64,000 nt of DNA from Erysipelotrichia bacterium (GTDB lineage Bacteria > Bacillota_I > Bacilli_A > Erysipelotrichales > Erysipelotrichaceae), in NCBI GenBank assembly GCA_012520255.1, contig JAAYOQ010000005.1, positions 24,001 to 88,000 of the forward strand, in the 5' to 3' direction. A model generated the notes under the pieces. The model searched no databases and was not told where the DNA came from. It worked only from the letters and a program-made list of their open reading frames with translations. A program made the translations under genes and the position numbers. Of this stretch, positions 43,847-52,801 are shown piece after piece. Numbering within the stretch: position 1 is the stretch's first letter; every line of letters begins with the position of its first letter.

Positions 43847-44401
43847 ATGAAGATTGCAGTATTGTTGGCTTGTGGTTTTGAAGAGGCGGAAGCTTTATTT
43901 ACAACCGATATTTTTAGAAGAGCGAATATAAAAACTGATTTAGTTAGTATTAATGCTGAAAAAACAGTTGTTGGCTCGCACAACATCAAGGTTGTTGCGG
44001 ATTGTTTGTTAGATGACAAAATTTATGATTATGATGTTATTGTCCTTCCTGGTGGCTTACCTGGAGCAACTAATCTTAGAGATGATAAAAGAGTTATCGA
44101 GGTGATTAAACACTTTTATAAAAACGATAAGTACATTGGGGCGATTTGTGCAGCACCTATTGTTTTAGCCAAAGCTGATATAATTAAAGGTAAAAATATT
44201 ACCTCATATCCTGGATTTGAAGATGATTTAAAAGAAGGTAATTATTTGGAAGATAAAGTAGTTGTTGACGGTAAAATTGTTACAGCTAGAGGTCCAGCTA
44301 TAACGATGGATTTTGCCTTTAAAATTATTGAATTATTAGGTTATGATGCCTCTAAATTAAAAGAAGGTATGCTCTATAATATGCTGATGCAGACAAAATA
44401 A
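43847..44401 (+). CDS. DJ-1/PfpI family protein
   Basis: 184 residues of the DJ-1/YajL/ThiJ group. The conserved glutamate is in G-F-E-E-A-E-A (about 11-17) and the nucleophile cysteine is in G-A-I-C-A-A-P (about 98-104). V-L-P-G-G-L-P-G-A precedes it. Relatives have chaperone, glyoxalase or deglycase roles in oxidative or carbonyl stress; which applies here cannot be told. ACGAGGAGG precedes the ATG. It ends in a long hairpin. Confidence 0.92.
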   Translation: MKIAVLLACGFEEAEALFTTDIFRRANIKTDLVSINAEKTVVGSHNIKVVADCLLDDKIYDYDVIVLPGGLPGATNLRDDKRVIEVIKHFYKNDKYIGAICAAPIVLAKADIIKGKNITSYPGFEDDLKEGNYLEDKVVVDGKIVTARGPAITMDFAFKIIELLGYDASKLKEGMLYNMLMQTK

Positions 44402-44403
44402 AA

Positions 44404-44455
44404 TAACTGTCCGAAAATCTATTTCCAAAGTAGATTAAAGGACAGTTTTATTTTT
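44404..44455 (+). terminator. Long hairpin terminator after the DJ-1 gene
   Basis: AACTGTCC pairs with GGACAGTT, with an inner AATCTA/TAGATT pair, followed by TTATTTTT. Confidence 0.75.
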
Positions 44456-44545
44456 GAGTTTTTAGAATTTTAATTTCTCCATAGTAGAGCAAGCAATTGA
44501 ATTAAGAGGTAAAAATGTTATAATTTACTGAAGGAGGTAAATGTT

Positions 44546-45880
44546 ATGAAGTTATATAATTCATATACCTTAAAAGTTGAAGAATTTAAACCAATTATTG
44601 AAGGACAGGTTTCGATGTATGTTTGTGGACCAACAGTTTATAATCATGCTCATATTGGAAATGCCAGACCGATAGTTGTTTTTGATACATTAAGAAGAGT
44701 ATTTGAAGCATTAGGATATAAAGTAAAGTTTGTCAGTAACTTTACCGATGTTGATGATAAGATTATCAATAGTGCTTTAGAAGAAGGAGTAGATGAAGGA
44801 ATTATCGCTCAAAGATACATTGAAGCTTACAATGATGTAAGATCTTCTTTGAATGTGTTACCTTTAGATGCAACACCAAGAGTTACAGAAACAATGGATG
44901 AAATTATTGAGTTTATTGGCAAACTTGTAGATAATGGAAGTGCTTACGTGGTAAACGGTGATGTCTATTTTTCAGTTGATTCTGATGAGAATTATGGTCA
45001 ATTATCACATCAAAAAGTTGAAGATTTAATATCTGGGGCTAGAGTCGAAGAAAATGATCAGAAAAAAAATCCTTTGGACTTTGTTTTATGGAAAAAAACC
45101 GAAGAAGGAATCAAGTGGGATTCTCCCTGGGGTAAAGGTAGACCTGGCTGGCATACCGAATGTGTGGTTATGATTGATAAAGAATTTGATAACAAGATGA
45201 TTGATATTCACGGTGGTGGAAGAGATTTGAAATTCCCTCATCATGAAAATGAAATGACACAATCTGTAATGTGCAATAATCATCATTTAGCTAACTATTG
45301 GATTCATAATGGAATGCTGGAAACTGAAGGTGGGAAGATGAGCAAATCTTTAGGAAACACTCAGTGGGCTAAAGATGTTATTGCTGAAAATGGTGCAAAC
45401 TTGACTAGATGGTTGTTATTGAGTGCTAAATATCGTGACACTTTAATATATTCAGATGAAACCTATGAAGCTAGTAAAGTTGAACTTACAAAAATTGAAA
45501 CAATCTTAAGACAGGTTGAAGTTAAAAAACAATTAGACAATGTTGAATTTACTCAAGATTATGATGAAAAACAGTATCAGCAATTTTTAGATGCAATGGC
45601 TAATGATTTAAATACACCTAATGGTTATAAGGTTATTTTTGATACGGTTAAGCTTTTAAATCAAAGTTTAAGAGTAAGAGAAATTGACTATAGTAAAGTT
45701 GAAAAGTTATATAATGCGATTAAAAAGATGTTATATATTTTAGGTATTTACATTGATGAGGTTATTTTGACAGATGAAGATAAAGAAATTTATGATAAGT
45801 GGAATGAAGCCAAATCAAAAAAGGATTTTGAAACAGCGGATAAATTCCGTGCCATTTTAATGGAAAGAAATATTCTGTAA
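44546..45880 (+). CDS. cysS: Cysteinyl-tRNA synthetase
   Basis: Charges tRNA-Cys. 444 residues, slightly short for the family. Class I motifs: Y-N-H-A-H-I-G-N-A-R-P (HIGH) and G-G-K-M-S-K-S-L-G-N (KMSKS). Zinc ligands are C28 (Y-V-C-G-P) and later C/H residues (H-T-E-C, H-H-E-N-E). GAAGGAGG precedes the ATG. No T-box is visible upstream. First gene of the Bacillus-like cysS-mrnC-rlmB-sigH run. Confidence 0.97.
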   Translation: MKLYNSYTLKVEEFKPIIEGQVSMYVCGPTVYNHAHIGNARPIVVFDTLRRVFEALGYKVKFVSNFTDVDDKIINSALEEGVDEGIIAQRYIEAYNDVRSSLNVLPLDATPRVTETMDEIIEFIGKLVDNGSAYVVNGDVYFSVDSDENYGQLSHQKVEDLISGARVEENDQKKNPLDFVLWKKTEEGIKWDSPWGKGRPGWHTECVVMIDKEFDNKMIDIHGGGRDLKFPHHENEMTQSVMCNNHHLANYWIHNGMLETEGGKMSKSLGNTQWAKDVIAENGANLTRWLLLSAKYRDTLIYSDETYEASKVELTKIETILRQVEVKKQLDNVEFTQDYDEKQYQQFLDAMANDLNTPNGYKVIFDTVKLLNQSLRVREIDYSKVEKLYNAIKKMLYILGIYIDEVILTDEDKEIYDKWNEAKSKKDFETADKFRAILMERNIL

Positions 45881-45904
45881 AAAAGGTTTGAAAAAACCTT
45901 TTTT
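45879..45904 (+). terminator. Hairpin between cysS and mrnC
   Basis: AAAAAAGGTTT and AAACCTTTTTT pair around GAAA, overlapping the cysS stop. It may reduce read-through into the rest of the operon. Confidence 0.8.
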
Positions 45905-45927
45905 CAAAAAAAGGAAGGAAGTCTGAA

Positions 45928-46308
45928 ATGGATATAAATAAATATAGCTCTTTACAACTGGCTTTTATTGGCGATGCTCATTATAGTCTGATAGTTAAAA
46001 GGGAAATTATCGATGAAAAAGTTAAGATGAATGATTTACAGAAGTTGGCAGCTAAATATTGTAGCGCCAAATTTCAGGCTCTAGCAGCGATGTATTTGAT
46101 AGATAATAATTTATATACAGAAGAAGAACTTAGAATTTTTAAACGCGCAAGAAATCAAAAAGGTCATGCTGCGCCAAAAAACACTGATATTGTTACTTAT
46201 AAAACCTCGACAGGGTTTGAAGCTGTGTGGGGTTATTGGTATTTGACATCGAACACACAAAAAATGGAAGAAATATGGGAAATTATTAAAAAACTGGGAG
46301 AAGGATAA
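45928..46308 (+). CDS. mrnC: Mini-ribonuclease III
   Basis: Dimeric RNase III-like nuclease without a dsRNA-binding domain that matures 23S rRNA ends. 126 residues. L-A-F-I-G-D-A-H-Y-S (about 10-19) contains the catalytic aspartate, and R-A-R-N-Q-K (about 73) is the second signature. Gene order after cysS and before rlmB is as in Bacillus. Confidence 0.95.
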   Translation: MDINKYSSLQLAFIGDAHYSLIVKREIIDEKVKMNDLQKLAAKYCSAKFQALAAMYLIDNNLYTEEELRIFKRARNQKGHAAPKNTDIVTYKTSTGFEAVWGYWYLTSNTQKMEEIWEIIKKLGEG

Positions 46309-46309
46309 T

Positions 46310-47035
46310 ATGACACAATTAGTATATGGGAAAAATGTTGTTCTAAATTTATTGAAAAAAAATAAAGAAATTGATTTTTTATATATTCAAAAAAGTAGAA
46401 CAGATGATGATGTATTGTATTTGGCTAAAAAAAGTAATGTTAACTATAAAATAGTTGATAGAAAATTTTTAGATAATCTTGTAAAGGGTAATCATCAAGG
46501 TTATGTAGCTCAAATAAAAGAATACAAGACATTTACAGTTGAGGAAATTATGGAAGCTATCCCAGAGGGAAAACAGCCATTATTAGTTGCTTTAGATGGT
46601 TTAGAAGATCCTCATAATTTAGGGGCAATCTTAAGAACAGCAGCTTGTGTTGGTGTTGATGGGGTAATCATTGAAAAAAATCGAAGTGTTTCTTTAAACA
46701 GTACAGTGGCTAAAGTGTCAGTAGGAGCGATTGATATCGTTAAGGTTGCTAGAGTAACCAACCTGTCTCAGACACTTAAAAAATTAAAGGATAATGGTTA
46801 TTGGGTTATTGGTACTGATATAGAAGATGCCCAGGATTATCGCAGTATCGATTATAATATGCCGGTAGTGCTGATCATCGGTTCAGAAGGAAAAGGAATG
46901 CGTAGGTTAGTAAAGGAAAATTGTGACATAAAAGTTATGTTGCCAATGGAAAGTGATATCGGTTCACTGAATGCTTCTGTAGCCTGTGCAGTTCTACTTT
47001 ATCAAATTTATAGTCAACGATTCCCGCTTAAATAA
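46310..47035 (+). CDS. rlmB: 23S rRNA 2'-O-ribose methyltransferase, TrmH/RlmB family
   Basis: SPOUT methyltransferase of 241 residues with an N-terminal RNA-binding domain (N-H-Q-G-Y-V-A at about 65). Motif 1 D-P-H-N-L-G-A-I-L-R-T-A, motif 2 I-G-S-E-G-K-G-M and motif 3 S-L-N-A-S-V-A are all present. It starts one base after the mrnC stop. The yacP gene that follows in Bacillus is missing here. Confidence 0.94.
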   Translation: MTQLVYGKNVVLNLLKKNKEIDFLYIQKSRTDDDVLYLAKKSNVNYKIVDRKFLDNLVKGNHQGYVAQIKEYKTFTVEEIMEAIPEGKQPLLVALDGLEDPHNLGAILRTAACVGVDGVIIEKNRSVSLNSTVAKVSVGAIDIVKVARVTNLSQTLKKLKDNGYWVIGTDIEDAQDYRSIDYNMPVVLIIGSEGKGMRRLVKENCDIKVMLPMESDIGSLNASVACAVLLYQIYSQRFPLK

Positions 47036-47049
47036 ATAAGAGGGGTAGT

Positions 47050-47637
47050 ATGGGAAGATATAATGATTACGAGTTATTGTATTTAGTCAGAAACAATGAT
47101 GAAAGTGCATTAGAAAAGCTAATAGAAAATTATAAGCCAATCATCTATAAAGTGTATTATCAATTGCGTCGTAGGTTAGATTCTTTCCAGTTTGATGATG
47201 GTTATCAGGCAGGATTGGTCGGTTTGTATACTGCAGTCAGTTATTATAAGGAAGATAGAAATATGGCCTTTTCTACTTTTGCGATTATGTGTATTACCAG
47301 GGAAATGTATGCGACATACCGAAAAGAAAGAAAGAATAACTATGCTCACAATAGTCGAATTTTATCTTTAGATATGAAATTAAACGAATCTGAAGAAATA
47401 TATTTATCGGATATAAATCTGATAGACCAGAATAATGATCCGGCATCAATAGCTATGAGTTCCTGCTTATTAGATGAAGTATATGAGATATTAGATAGTG
47501 TAGAAGTAAAAGTTTTAGAACTTAAGACCAAAGGATACAGTTATAAAGAGATGGCCAACCATCTGGGAGTGACAGCCAAAACAATTGATAATTATATTCA
47601 AAAAATTCGAAAAAAGTTACACTCATTGTTTGACTAG
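47050..47637 (+). CDS. sigH: RNA polymerase sigma factor, SigH-like
   Basis: 195 residues. Region 2 contains Q-A-G-L-V-G-L-Y-T-A-V-S-Y-Y and F-S-T-F-A; region 4 has the helix-turn-helix Y-K-E-M-A-N-H-L-G-V-T-A-K-T-I-D-N-Y. Region 3 is absent, as in SigH. It is a little shorter than Bacillus SigH (about 218). The place between rlmB and rpmG is that of sigH. Its role here need not be sporulation; no sporulation genes lie in the window. Confidence 0.87.
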   Translation: MGRYNDYELLYLVRNNDESALEKLIENYKPIIYKVYYQLRRRLDSFQFDDGYQAGLVGLYTAVSYYKEDRNMAFSTFAIMCITREMYATYRKERKNNYAHNSRILSLDMKLNESEEIYLSDINLIDQNNDPASIAMSSCLLDEVYEILDSVEVKVLELKTKGYSYKEMANHLGVTAKTIDNYIQKIRKKLHSLFD

Positions 47638-47689
47638 GTAAAGGCTTTATGTTAAAGTAAATAGTACGAATGAAGGAGTGTTTTTGATT

Positions 47690-47848
47690 ATGGGTTCAAC
47701 ACGCAATAAAGTAATCATGACTTGTAGCGAATGCTTATCAAGAAATTATACAACCAATCGAAATCGCAAAACTTCAAGCGAACGTTTAGAACTATTAAAG
47801 TATTGTAAAAAATGCGACAGGCATACATTACATAAAGAAACCAAGTAG
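47690..47848 (+). CDS. rpmG: 50S ribosomal protein L33 (52 aa, zinc-binding)
   Basis: ATG 47690 to TAG 47848, behind GAAGGAG. The product has C12-x2-C15 and C39-x2-C42 for zinc, with N-Y-T-T-N-R-N-R-K between and [11 protein letters not shown] at the end. This is the rpmG place between sigH and secE. Confidence 0.95.
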   Translation: MGSTRNKVIMTCSECLSRNYTTNRNRKTSSERLELLKYCKKCDRHTLHKETK

Positions 47849-47856
47849 GAGGATTT

Positions 47857-48084
47857 ATGGCAAAATCAAAAGATAAGAAAAATAAAACAAACACTGGAAA
47901 TCCAATTTCACGTTTTTTCACAGGTGTCGCAACGGAAATAAAAAGAATCAGATGGCCAAAGTTTTCTGAGCTGGTGGCTGATACAGGAAGAGTATTGGCT
48001 TTCTGTGTTTTATTCGCCATTTTCTTTGTTTTATGTGATTTAGTTATTTCAAATTTCTTGATTATGATTGGAGTAGGTAGATAA
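47857..48084 (+). CDS. secE: Preprotein translocase subunit SecE
   Basis: 75 residues with one C-terminal membrane helix (about 48-72) and the amphipathic F-F-T-G-V-A-T-E-I-K-R-I-R-W-P-K motif typical of SecE. The N-terminus is lysine-rich. It overlaps the nusG start by one base (TAATG). It partners with SecY encoded at 2707. Confidence 0.95.
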   Translation: MAKSKDKKNKTNTGNPISRFFTGVATEIKRIRWPKFSELVADTGRVLAFCVLFAIFFVLCDLVISNFLIMIGVGR

Positions 48085-48629
48085 TGGAAGAAAGAAAAGA
48101 GTGGTATGTTGTTAATACTTACGCAGGACATGAAGCCAGAGTAAAGGATAACTTAGAAAAAAGAATCATCACAATGGGATTACAAGACTGCTTATTCAGA
48201 ATTGAAATTGCTGAACATGTGGAAGTAGATTATAAAAATGGTAAAAGAATTGAAAAAGTTAAAAACATGTTTCCTGGTTATCTGTTCGTAGAGATGATTA
48301 TGACAGATGAAGCTTGGTATGTGGTTAGAAATACACCGGGAGTAACAGGATTTATTGGATCTTCTGGTGGTGGAGCTAAACCATTCAGTGTTCCCGAAGA
48401 AGAAATTGAAGCCGTCTTAAGAAGAATCGGTAAAAGTGATCAAAAGATTGTTGTTGATTATCAGGTTGGAGACAGAGTTAGAATTTTAACAGGACCTTTC
48501 TCAGGAGTTGAAGGAGTCGTCGATATGATGGATGATGAAACAGAAATTGCGACAGTATTGGCAATTATGTTTGGAAGAGAAACTCCAACAGAAATTGATT
48601 ACGGTGATTTAGAAAAAATAGAAGATTAA
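48084..48629 (+). CDS. nusG: Transcription termination/antitermination factor NusG
   Basis: 181 residues. NGN domain (W-Y-V-V-N-T-Y-A-G-H-E, M-F-P-G-Y-L-F-V-E-M, R-N-T-P-G-V-T-G-F-I-G) binds RNA polymerase; the C-terminal KOW motif is G-D-R-V-R-I-L-T-G-P-F-S-G-V-E-G. Coupled to secE. It is followed by a terminator instead of rplK. Confidence 0.97.
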   Translation: MEERKEWYVVNTYAGHEARVKDNLEKRIITMGLQDCLFRIEIAEHVEVDYKNGKRIEKVKNMFPGYLFVEMIMTDEAWYVVRNTPGVTGFIGSSGGGAKPFSVPEEEIEAVLRRIGKSDQKIVVDYQVGDRVRILTGPFSGVEGVVDMMDDETEIATVLAIMFGRETPTEIDYGDLEKIED

Positions 48630-48660
48630 GAAGAGAGAATATAAATCTCTTCTTTTTTGT
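48630..48660 (+). terminator. Terminator after nusG
   Basis: AGAAGAGA and TCTCTTCT pair around GAATATAAA, followed by TTTTTT. It ends the cysS-nusG run before the four inserted genes. Confidence 0.85.
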
Positions 48661-48688
48661 GGTAAAATTACTTCGTGAGGGTAAGTTT

Positions 48689-49495
48689 ATGCTACGTTGT
48701 CCCAAGTGTCAGGAAAGAATAGTAAAAGATGGCAAACGTTACGTTTGTAATAATAATCATAGTTATGACATTGCTAAACAGGGCTATGTCAATTTAATTT
48801 TGGCGAATCAGAAAAGCAGTGTTAATGCTGGTGATAACGTTGAGTCTTTAAATGCCAGAGAGCGTTTCTTGAATAATAATTATTACAAACCATTAGCAGA
48901 CAGCTTAACTTCGCTACTAAATAAATATTTTACTGATGGGAGTTGTTTTTTAGATGCTGGATGTGGGACAGGTTATTATCTGGAGCAATTAATAAAGGGG
49001 AGAAAAAAAGATATTTCTTTTTATGCTGTAGACATTTCTAAAAAAGGTGTAATGATAACTAGTAAAAAATGTACTTCCGCGACCTGTTTTGTAGGCAATG
49101 TTTTCCGTTTGCCTTTTGAAGAAGGGGCTCTTGATGGAGCGATGAGTGTCTTTTGTCCTTATTCCAGCAAGGAGTTTGCCAGGGTAATAAAAAAAGGAGG
49201 ATATCTTTTTGCGGTAACTCCAGGGAAAAATCATTTATTTCAGCTTAAAGAAATAGTATATGAAACTCCATATTTAAACGCAGAAGAAGGTTATAATTTA
49301 GAGCAATTTGAATTAGTTGAACAGTTTAATATTACTTATACAATGAATTTAGACAGTAATGAAGATATCTTATCTTTATGGAGAATGATGCCTTACTACC
49401 ATACGACTTCAAAGGAAGATAACAGTAAACTGGAAAGTTTGGATAGAATAGATTGTGTAGCTGATTTTTTTATTTCAGTTTACAAGAGGTGTTAA
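48689..49495 (+). CDS. rlmA: 23S rRNA (guanine-N1) methyltransferase, RlmA family
   Basis: 268 residues. An N-terminal zinc finger (L-R-C-P-K-C-Q, then V-C-N-N-N-H near residues 2-25) and N-H-S-Y-D-I-A-K-Q-G-Y-V-N-L-I are typical of RlmA. The SAM motif is D-A-G-C-G-T-G-Y-Y (about 88-96). It methylates a guanine in the 745-748 loop of 23S rRNA. ATG 48689 is chosen because the longer frame starts inside the terminator hairpin; the GGG before it is a weak ribosome site. Confidence 0.87.
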   Translation: MLRCPKCQERIVKDGKRYVCNNNHSYDIAKQGYVNLILANQKSSVNAGDNVESLNARERFLNNNYYKPLADSLTSLLNKYFTDGSCFLDAGCGTGYYLEQLIKGRKKDISFYAVDISKKGVMITSKKCTSATCFVGNVFRLPFEEGALDGAMSVFCPYSSKEFARVIKKGGYLFAVTPGKNHLFQLKEIVYETPYLNAEEGYNLEQFELVEQFNITYTMNLDSNEDILSLWRMMPYYHTTSKEDNSKLESLDRIDCVADFFISVYKRC

Positions 49496-50335
49496 ATGAA
49501 AAAGAGAATTGATGTTTTATTAATCTGTATTTTGATCCTTTTTTCTTGTGGTTGTCAAAAAGAAGATAAATATGCTAAGTATACCAGAATAGCAGTTTTA
49601 TCAAATGAAGAGAGCAATGAAAGTAAAATTTTATTTATGGATGATGATCATGAAGTAATTTTTCAATTGGAAACTGAATTTGTTGATGAGGCTATACATA
49701 TCGATGATAAATTATACTTAGGGAAAGACAAAAATAATTATCAGGCAATTGATTGTGTTGATGTTGAGTTTTTGGATAATGTTAATGTTAAAGAAGGTAC
49801 ACTTTTACATTATTCAGAAAATGGCAGTTATGTTGTTTATAAAGATGGTAAGTGTATTGTATTTGATAAAAGCGACAATCAAAGAGTGATGGAAGGGTAT
49901 CTGCTTACCTATCTGGTTTGTAATGATCGTTTTTACATGGTCGATTACTCCAATTTTCTATATTGTTACAGTATTAATGATTATGTTTTGAAAAGCAAAA
50001 CACAGTTGTTTAATTCTGAATATATTTTTCTAACAGAAGTTGATGAAAAATGTTATATCGTATCAAGCAAAGGTTTTACTTTAATTGAAAATGATGAGGT
50101 GAAAGATACTTTTGTTTATCCTTATGATTTCAATGAAATTTCAGCCGCAAAAAGAGATTTGTTAAGTGTCAGGGAAAATAATGAACAGATGATTTATAGA
50201 GTTACATTTGATGAATATAAAATGAAATTAGAACCGATATATGAAGAAGTTTATTATACAAATATTATCTTTGAAGAATTATTTGAAGAATATTACAATC
50301 TGGGTTATGAGATAGTTTATTATGGAGAAAAATAA
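49496..50335 (+). CDS. Uncharacterised lipoprotein (279 aa)
   Basis: Starts at the base after the methyltransferase stop. Signal segment M-K-K-R with hydrophobic core and L-F-S-C-G-C; Cys18 or Cys20 would be lipidated. The mature part is rich in Y, D, V and E with repeated short strands (such as Y-V-V-Y-K-D-G-K), suggesting a beta-propeller-like or other all-beta fold. No family recognised. Confidence 0.75.
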   Translation: MKKRIDVLLICILILFSCGCQKEDKYAKYTRIAVLSNEESNESKILFMDDDHEVIFQLETEFVDEAIHIDDKLYLGKDKNNYQAIDCVDVEFLDNVNVKEGTLLHYSENGSYVVYKDGKCIVFDKSDNQRVMEGYLLTYLVCNDRFYMVDYSNFLYCYSINDYVLKSKTQLFNSEYIFLTEVDEKCYIVSSKGFTLIENDEVKDTFVYPYDFNEISAAKRDLLSVRENNEQMIYRVTFDEYKMKLEPIYEEVYYTNIIFEELFEEYYNLGYEIVYYGEK

Positions 50336-50336
50336 G

Positions 50337-51110
50337 ATGAATATTAAAGCAGTAATCCTTGATGTTGATTCAACATTAACAGCGGGAATAAATAAGCCTG
50401 TAGTTGAAAGTGCTATAGAGGCTTGTCAAAGGCTTCAAAAAAAGGGAATAAAAGTAATTATTGCCAGTGGTAGACCACATTATGGTATACCAGCTATTGA
50501 AGGAAAGATTTTTCCTGATTACTATATTGCTTGCAACGGGCACATTTTTGCTGATAAAAACCTGAATGTTTTAGAGGCAAAATATATTGATGAAGGATTA
50601 TTTAAAAGAATAAACAGTTATTGTCAAAAACACAACATTGGTATTTTTTGGAAGTTTGTCGATGGTTGCTATGTCTATGTTTATACTCAGAAGATGGATC
50701 AGATTTTGGCATCGTTAAAAATACATTCACTGTCTAAGCACCCTGATGAAAAGGCCTTACCTGTAGCTGGAGCTCTGGTAGGTGAAAAATATCAAATGGA
50801 AATGGTCGGAAATGAATTTGAAAAAGAAATGGATGTTATTGATGGAGGATATATACTGTTTGATTTAGATCAAAAAGGTGTTAGTAAGAAAACTGGTATG
50901 GAAACATTAGAAAAAGTTACCGGAATTAAAGCATCAGAGTGTGTAGCTTTTGGTGATAGTGATAATGATCTGACAATGGTTGAATATGCGGGTTTAGGTA
51001 TCGCTATGGGAAACGGTTATGATACAGTCAAGGCGGCAGCTGACTACATCACAGATGCAGCTGCTGATGATGGAATAATAAAAGCTTTAATAAAATATAA
51101 AATATTATAA
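50337..51110 (+). CDS. HAD-superfamily hydrolase, Cof type
   Basis: 257 residues of the Cof/IIB phosphatase group. Motif I is D-V-D-S-T-L (about 10-15), motif II I-A-S-G-R-P-H, a lysine near 187 (K-K-T-G-M) serves motif III, and motif IV is F-G-D-S-D-N-D (about 206-212). Probably dephosphorylates a sugar phosphate or cofactor precursor. ATG 50337 follows GGAGAAAAA; a start 15 bases earlier would overlap the lipoprotein gene and lacks a site. Confidence 0.88.
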   Translation: MNIKAVILDVDSTLTAGINKPVVESAIEACQRLQKKGIKVIIASGRPHYGIPAIEGKIFPDYYIACNGHIFADKNLNVLEAKYIDEGLFKRINSYCQKHNIGIFWKFVDGCYVYVYTQKMDQILASLKIHSLSKHPDEKALPVAGALVGEKYQMEMVGNEFEKEMDVIDGGYILFDLDQKGVSKKTGMETLEKVTGIKASECVAFGDSDNDLTMVEYAGLGIAMGNGYDTVKAAADYITDAAADDGIIKALIKYKIL

Positions 51111-51161
51111 AAAAATTCTATTTATATGTTAAAATCAATATGTTGTTTGGAGGTGGAATCT

Positions 51162-52652
51162 ATGTCACAGATAGCTTTTGATAGCGAAAAATACATCAAG
51201 ATGCAATCGGCAAAAATAATGGAACGAGTAAATCGTTTTGATAACAAATTGTATTTAGAATTTGGAGGTAAGCTATTTGATGATAGCCATGCTTCAAGAG
51301 TCTTGCCGGGTTTTCCTAAAGATCTGAAAATTCAAATGTTGTCGGCATTAAAAGATAAAATTGAAATTATTATCGTAATCAATGCTCACGATATTGAAAG
51401 AAATAAAAAAATCGGCGATTTAAATATTACTTATGACCAGGAAGTGCTGAGGATGATTGATGCTTTTAGAGCTATTGGTTTTATGGTCGGCTCAGTAGTC
51501 ATCACTCAATATGTGTCACTTCCTGTTGTAGATAATTTTAAAAGATCATTAGAAAGAATGGGCATTAAAGTATACTTGCATTATTTTATTGAAGGATATC
51601 CAAATGATGTCGATTTGATTGTTTCAGAAAAAGGTTATGGTCAAAATGAATATATTGAAACCGAAAAACCACTGGTGGTGGTTACTGCTCCGGGATCTGG
51701 TTCTGGTAAGATGGCTGTCTGTTTAAGTCAGCTATATTATGAAAGAGTTCATGGCATCACTGCTGGTTATGCGAAATTTGAAACTTTTCCAATCTTCAAT
51801 TTACCATTATCTCATCCGGTACATTTAGCTTATGAAGCAGCAACAATTGATTTAGATGATGTAAATATGATTGACCCCTACCATTTAGAGAAGTATGGTG
51901 TAATGGCTACAAACTACAATAGAGATGTTGAAGTTTTTCCGGTTTTATCAAAAATTCTAAAACAGATTACCAATGAAGATGTTTATAATTCTCCAACTGA
52001 TATGGGAGTTAATATGATAGGTTTCTGTATAACTGATGATGAAGTAGCTAGAAAAGCTGCTAATGCTGAAATTGTTAGAAGATATTATAGAGCTCTGGTT
52101 GATTTTAGAAATGGCTATATCGAAGAAAATGTTTTAAATAAAATGCAGGCTATCATGAACAAAGCAGGAGTAAGTATCAATGATAGAAAAACAGTAGCTA
52201 TTGCCTTAGCTAAGGCTGAAGAAACAAATGGACCGGCAGTGGCAATTGAGTTACCTGATGAGGTTATTGTTACTGGTAAAAACTCTTCATTGCTTGGTGC
52301 AGCCAGTGCGGCAATTCTAAATGCCTTAAAACATATCTGCAATATCAACGATGACACCATGTTGCTTTCTCCAAACATTATTGAACCGGTGCAACATTTG
52401 AAAGTCGGTTATCTGGGTAATAATAATCCCAGATTACATGTTGATGAAGTATTAATCGCTTTGACTATCAGCGCCCAAATGAATCCTGCGGCTTATCAGG
52501 CAATTCATGCCCTGCCTAAACTGAAAGGAAGCCAGCTGCATTCGACAGTAATTCTGGCAGCAGTAGATATTAATACGTTAACAAAGTTGGGAATGATGGT
52601 TACTTGTGAACCGAAATATCAAACTAAAAAACTTTATCGTCCAGGAAAATAA
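51162..52652 (+). CDS. DUF1846 family protein
   Basis: 496 residues, matching the DUF1846 family in length and sequence (F-D-S-E-K-Y-I-K-M-Q-S at the start, G-G-K-L-F-D-D-x-H-A-S-R-V-L-P-G-F near 36). A P-loop-like V-V-T-A-P-G-S-G-S-G-K-M is at about 173-184 and C-L-S-Q-L-Y-Y-E follows. Structures exist for this family but no function is agreed; nucleotide binding is plausible. TTGGAGGTGG precedes ATG 51162. Last of the four genes between nusG and rplK. Confidence 0.9.
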   Translation: MSQIAFDSEKYIKMQSAKIMERVNRFDNKLYLEFGGKLFDDSHASRVLPGFPKDLKIQMLSALKDKIEIIIVINAHDIERNKKIGDLNITYDQEVLRMIDAFRAIGFMVGSVVITQYVSLPVVDNFKRSLERMGIKVYLHYFIEGYPNDVDLIVSEKGYGQNEYIETEKPLVVVTAPGSGSGKMAVCLSQLYYERVHGITAGYAKFETFPIFNLPLSHPVHLAYEAATIDLDDVNMIDPYHLEKYGVMATNYNRDVEVFPVLSKILKQITNEDVYNSPTDMGVNMIGFCITDDEVARKAANAEIVRRYYRALVDFRNGYIEENVLNKMQAIMNKAGVSINDRKTVAIALAKAEETNGPAVAIELPDEVIVTGKNSSLLGAASAAILNALKHICNINDDTMLLSPNIIEPVQHLKVGYLGNNNPRLHVDEVLIALTISAQMNPAAYQAIHALPKLKGSQLHSTVILAAVDINTLTKLGMMVTCEPKYQTKKLYRPGK

Positions 52653-52679
52653 AAACCTTGTTAAATAAGTGAATTTTGA

Positions 52680-52708
52680 TTGACAACACTCTGTAATTAA
52701 TGTAAGAT
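52680..52708 (+). promoter_or_regulatory. Promoter of the rplK-rplA operon
   Basis: TTGACA (52680-52685), 17 bases, TAAGAT (52703-52708). It gives rplK its own start now that nusG is 4 kb away. Confidence 0.75.
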
Positions 52709-52740
52709 TATTATGCTCGCATTTTTTGTGGAGTGTTTTT

Positions 52741-52770
52741 TGTGGAAGAAGGGCAACCCTTCGGACCACA
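52741..52770 (+). promoter_or_regulatory. Structured leader hairpin before rplK, possible L1 autoregulatory site
   Basis: TGTGG/CCACA and GAAGGG/CCCTTC form two stacked helices separated by an asymmetric AA/GGA internal loop with a CAA loop. It lies 31 bases before the rplK start. L1 represses rplK-rplA through a two-helix mRNA element in many bacteria; this element has that general layout, but I cannot confirm the L1 consensus. Confidence 0.5.
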
Positions 52771-52801
52771 CATAAATTTATTAAAAGAAAGGAAAAAGTT
52801 T

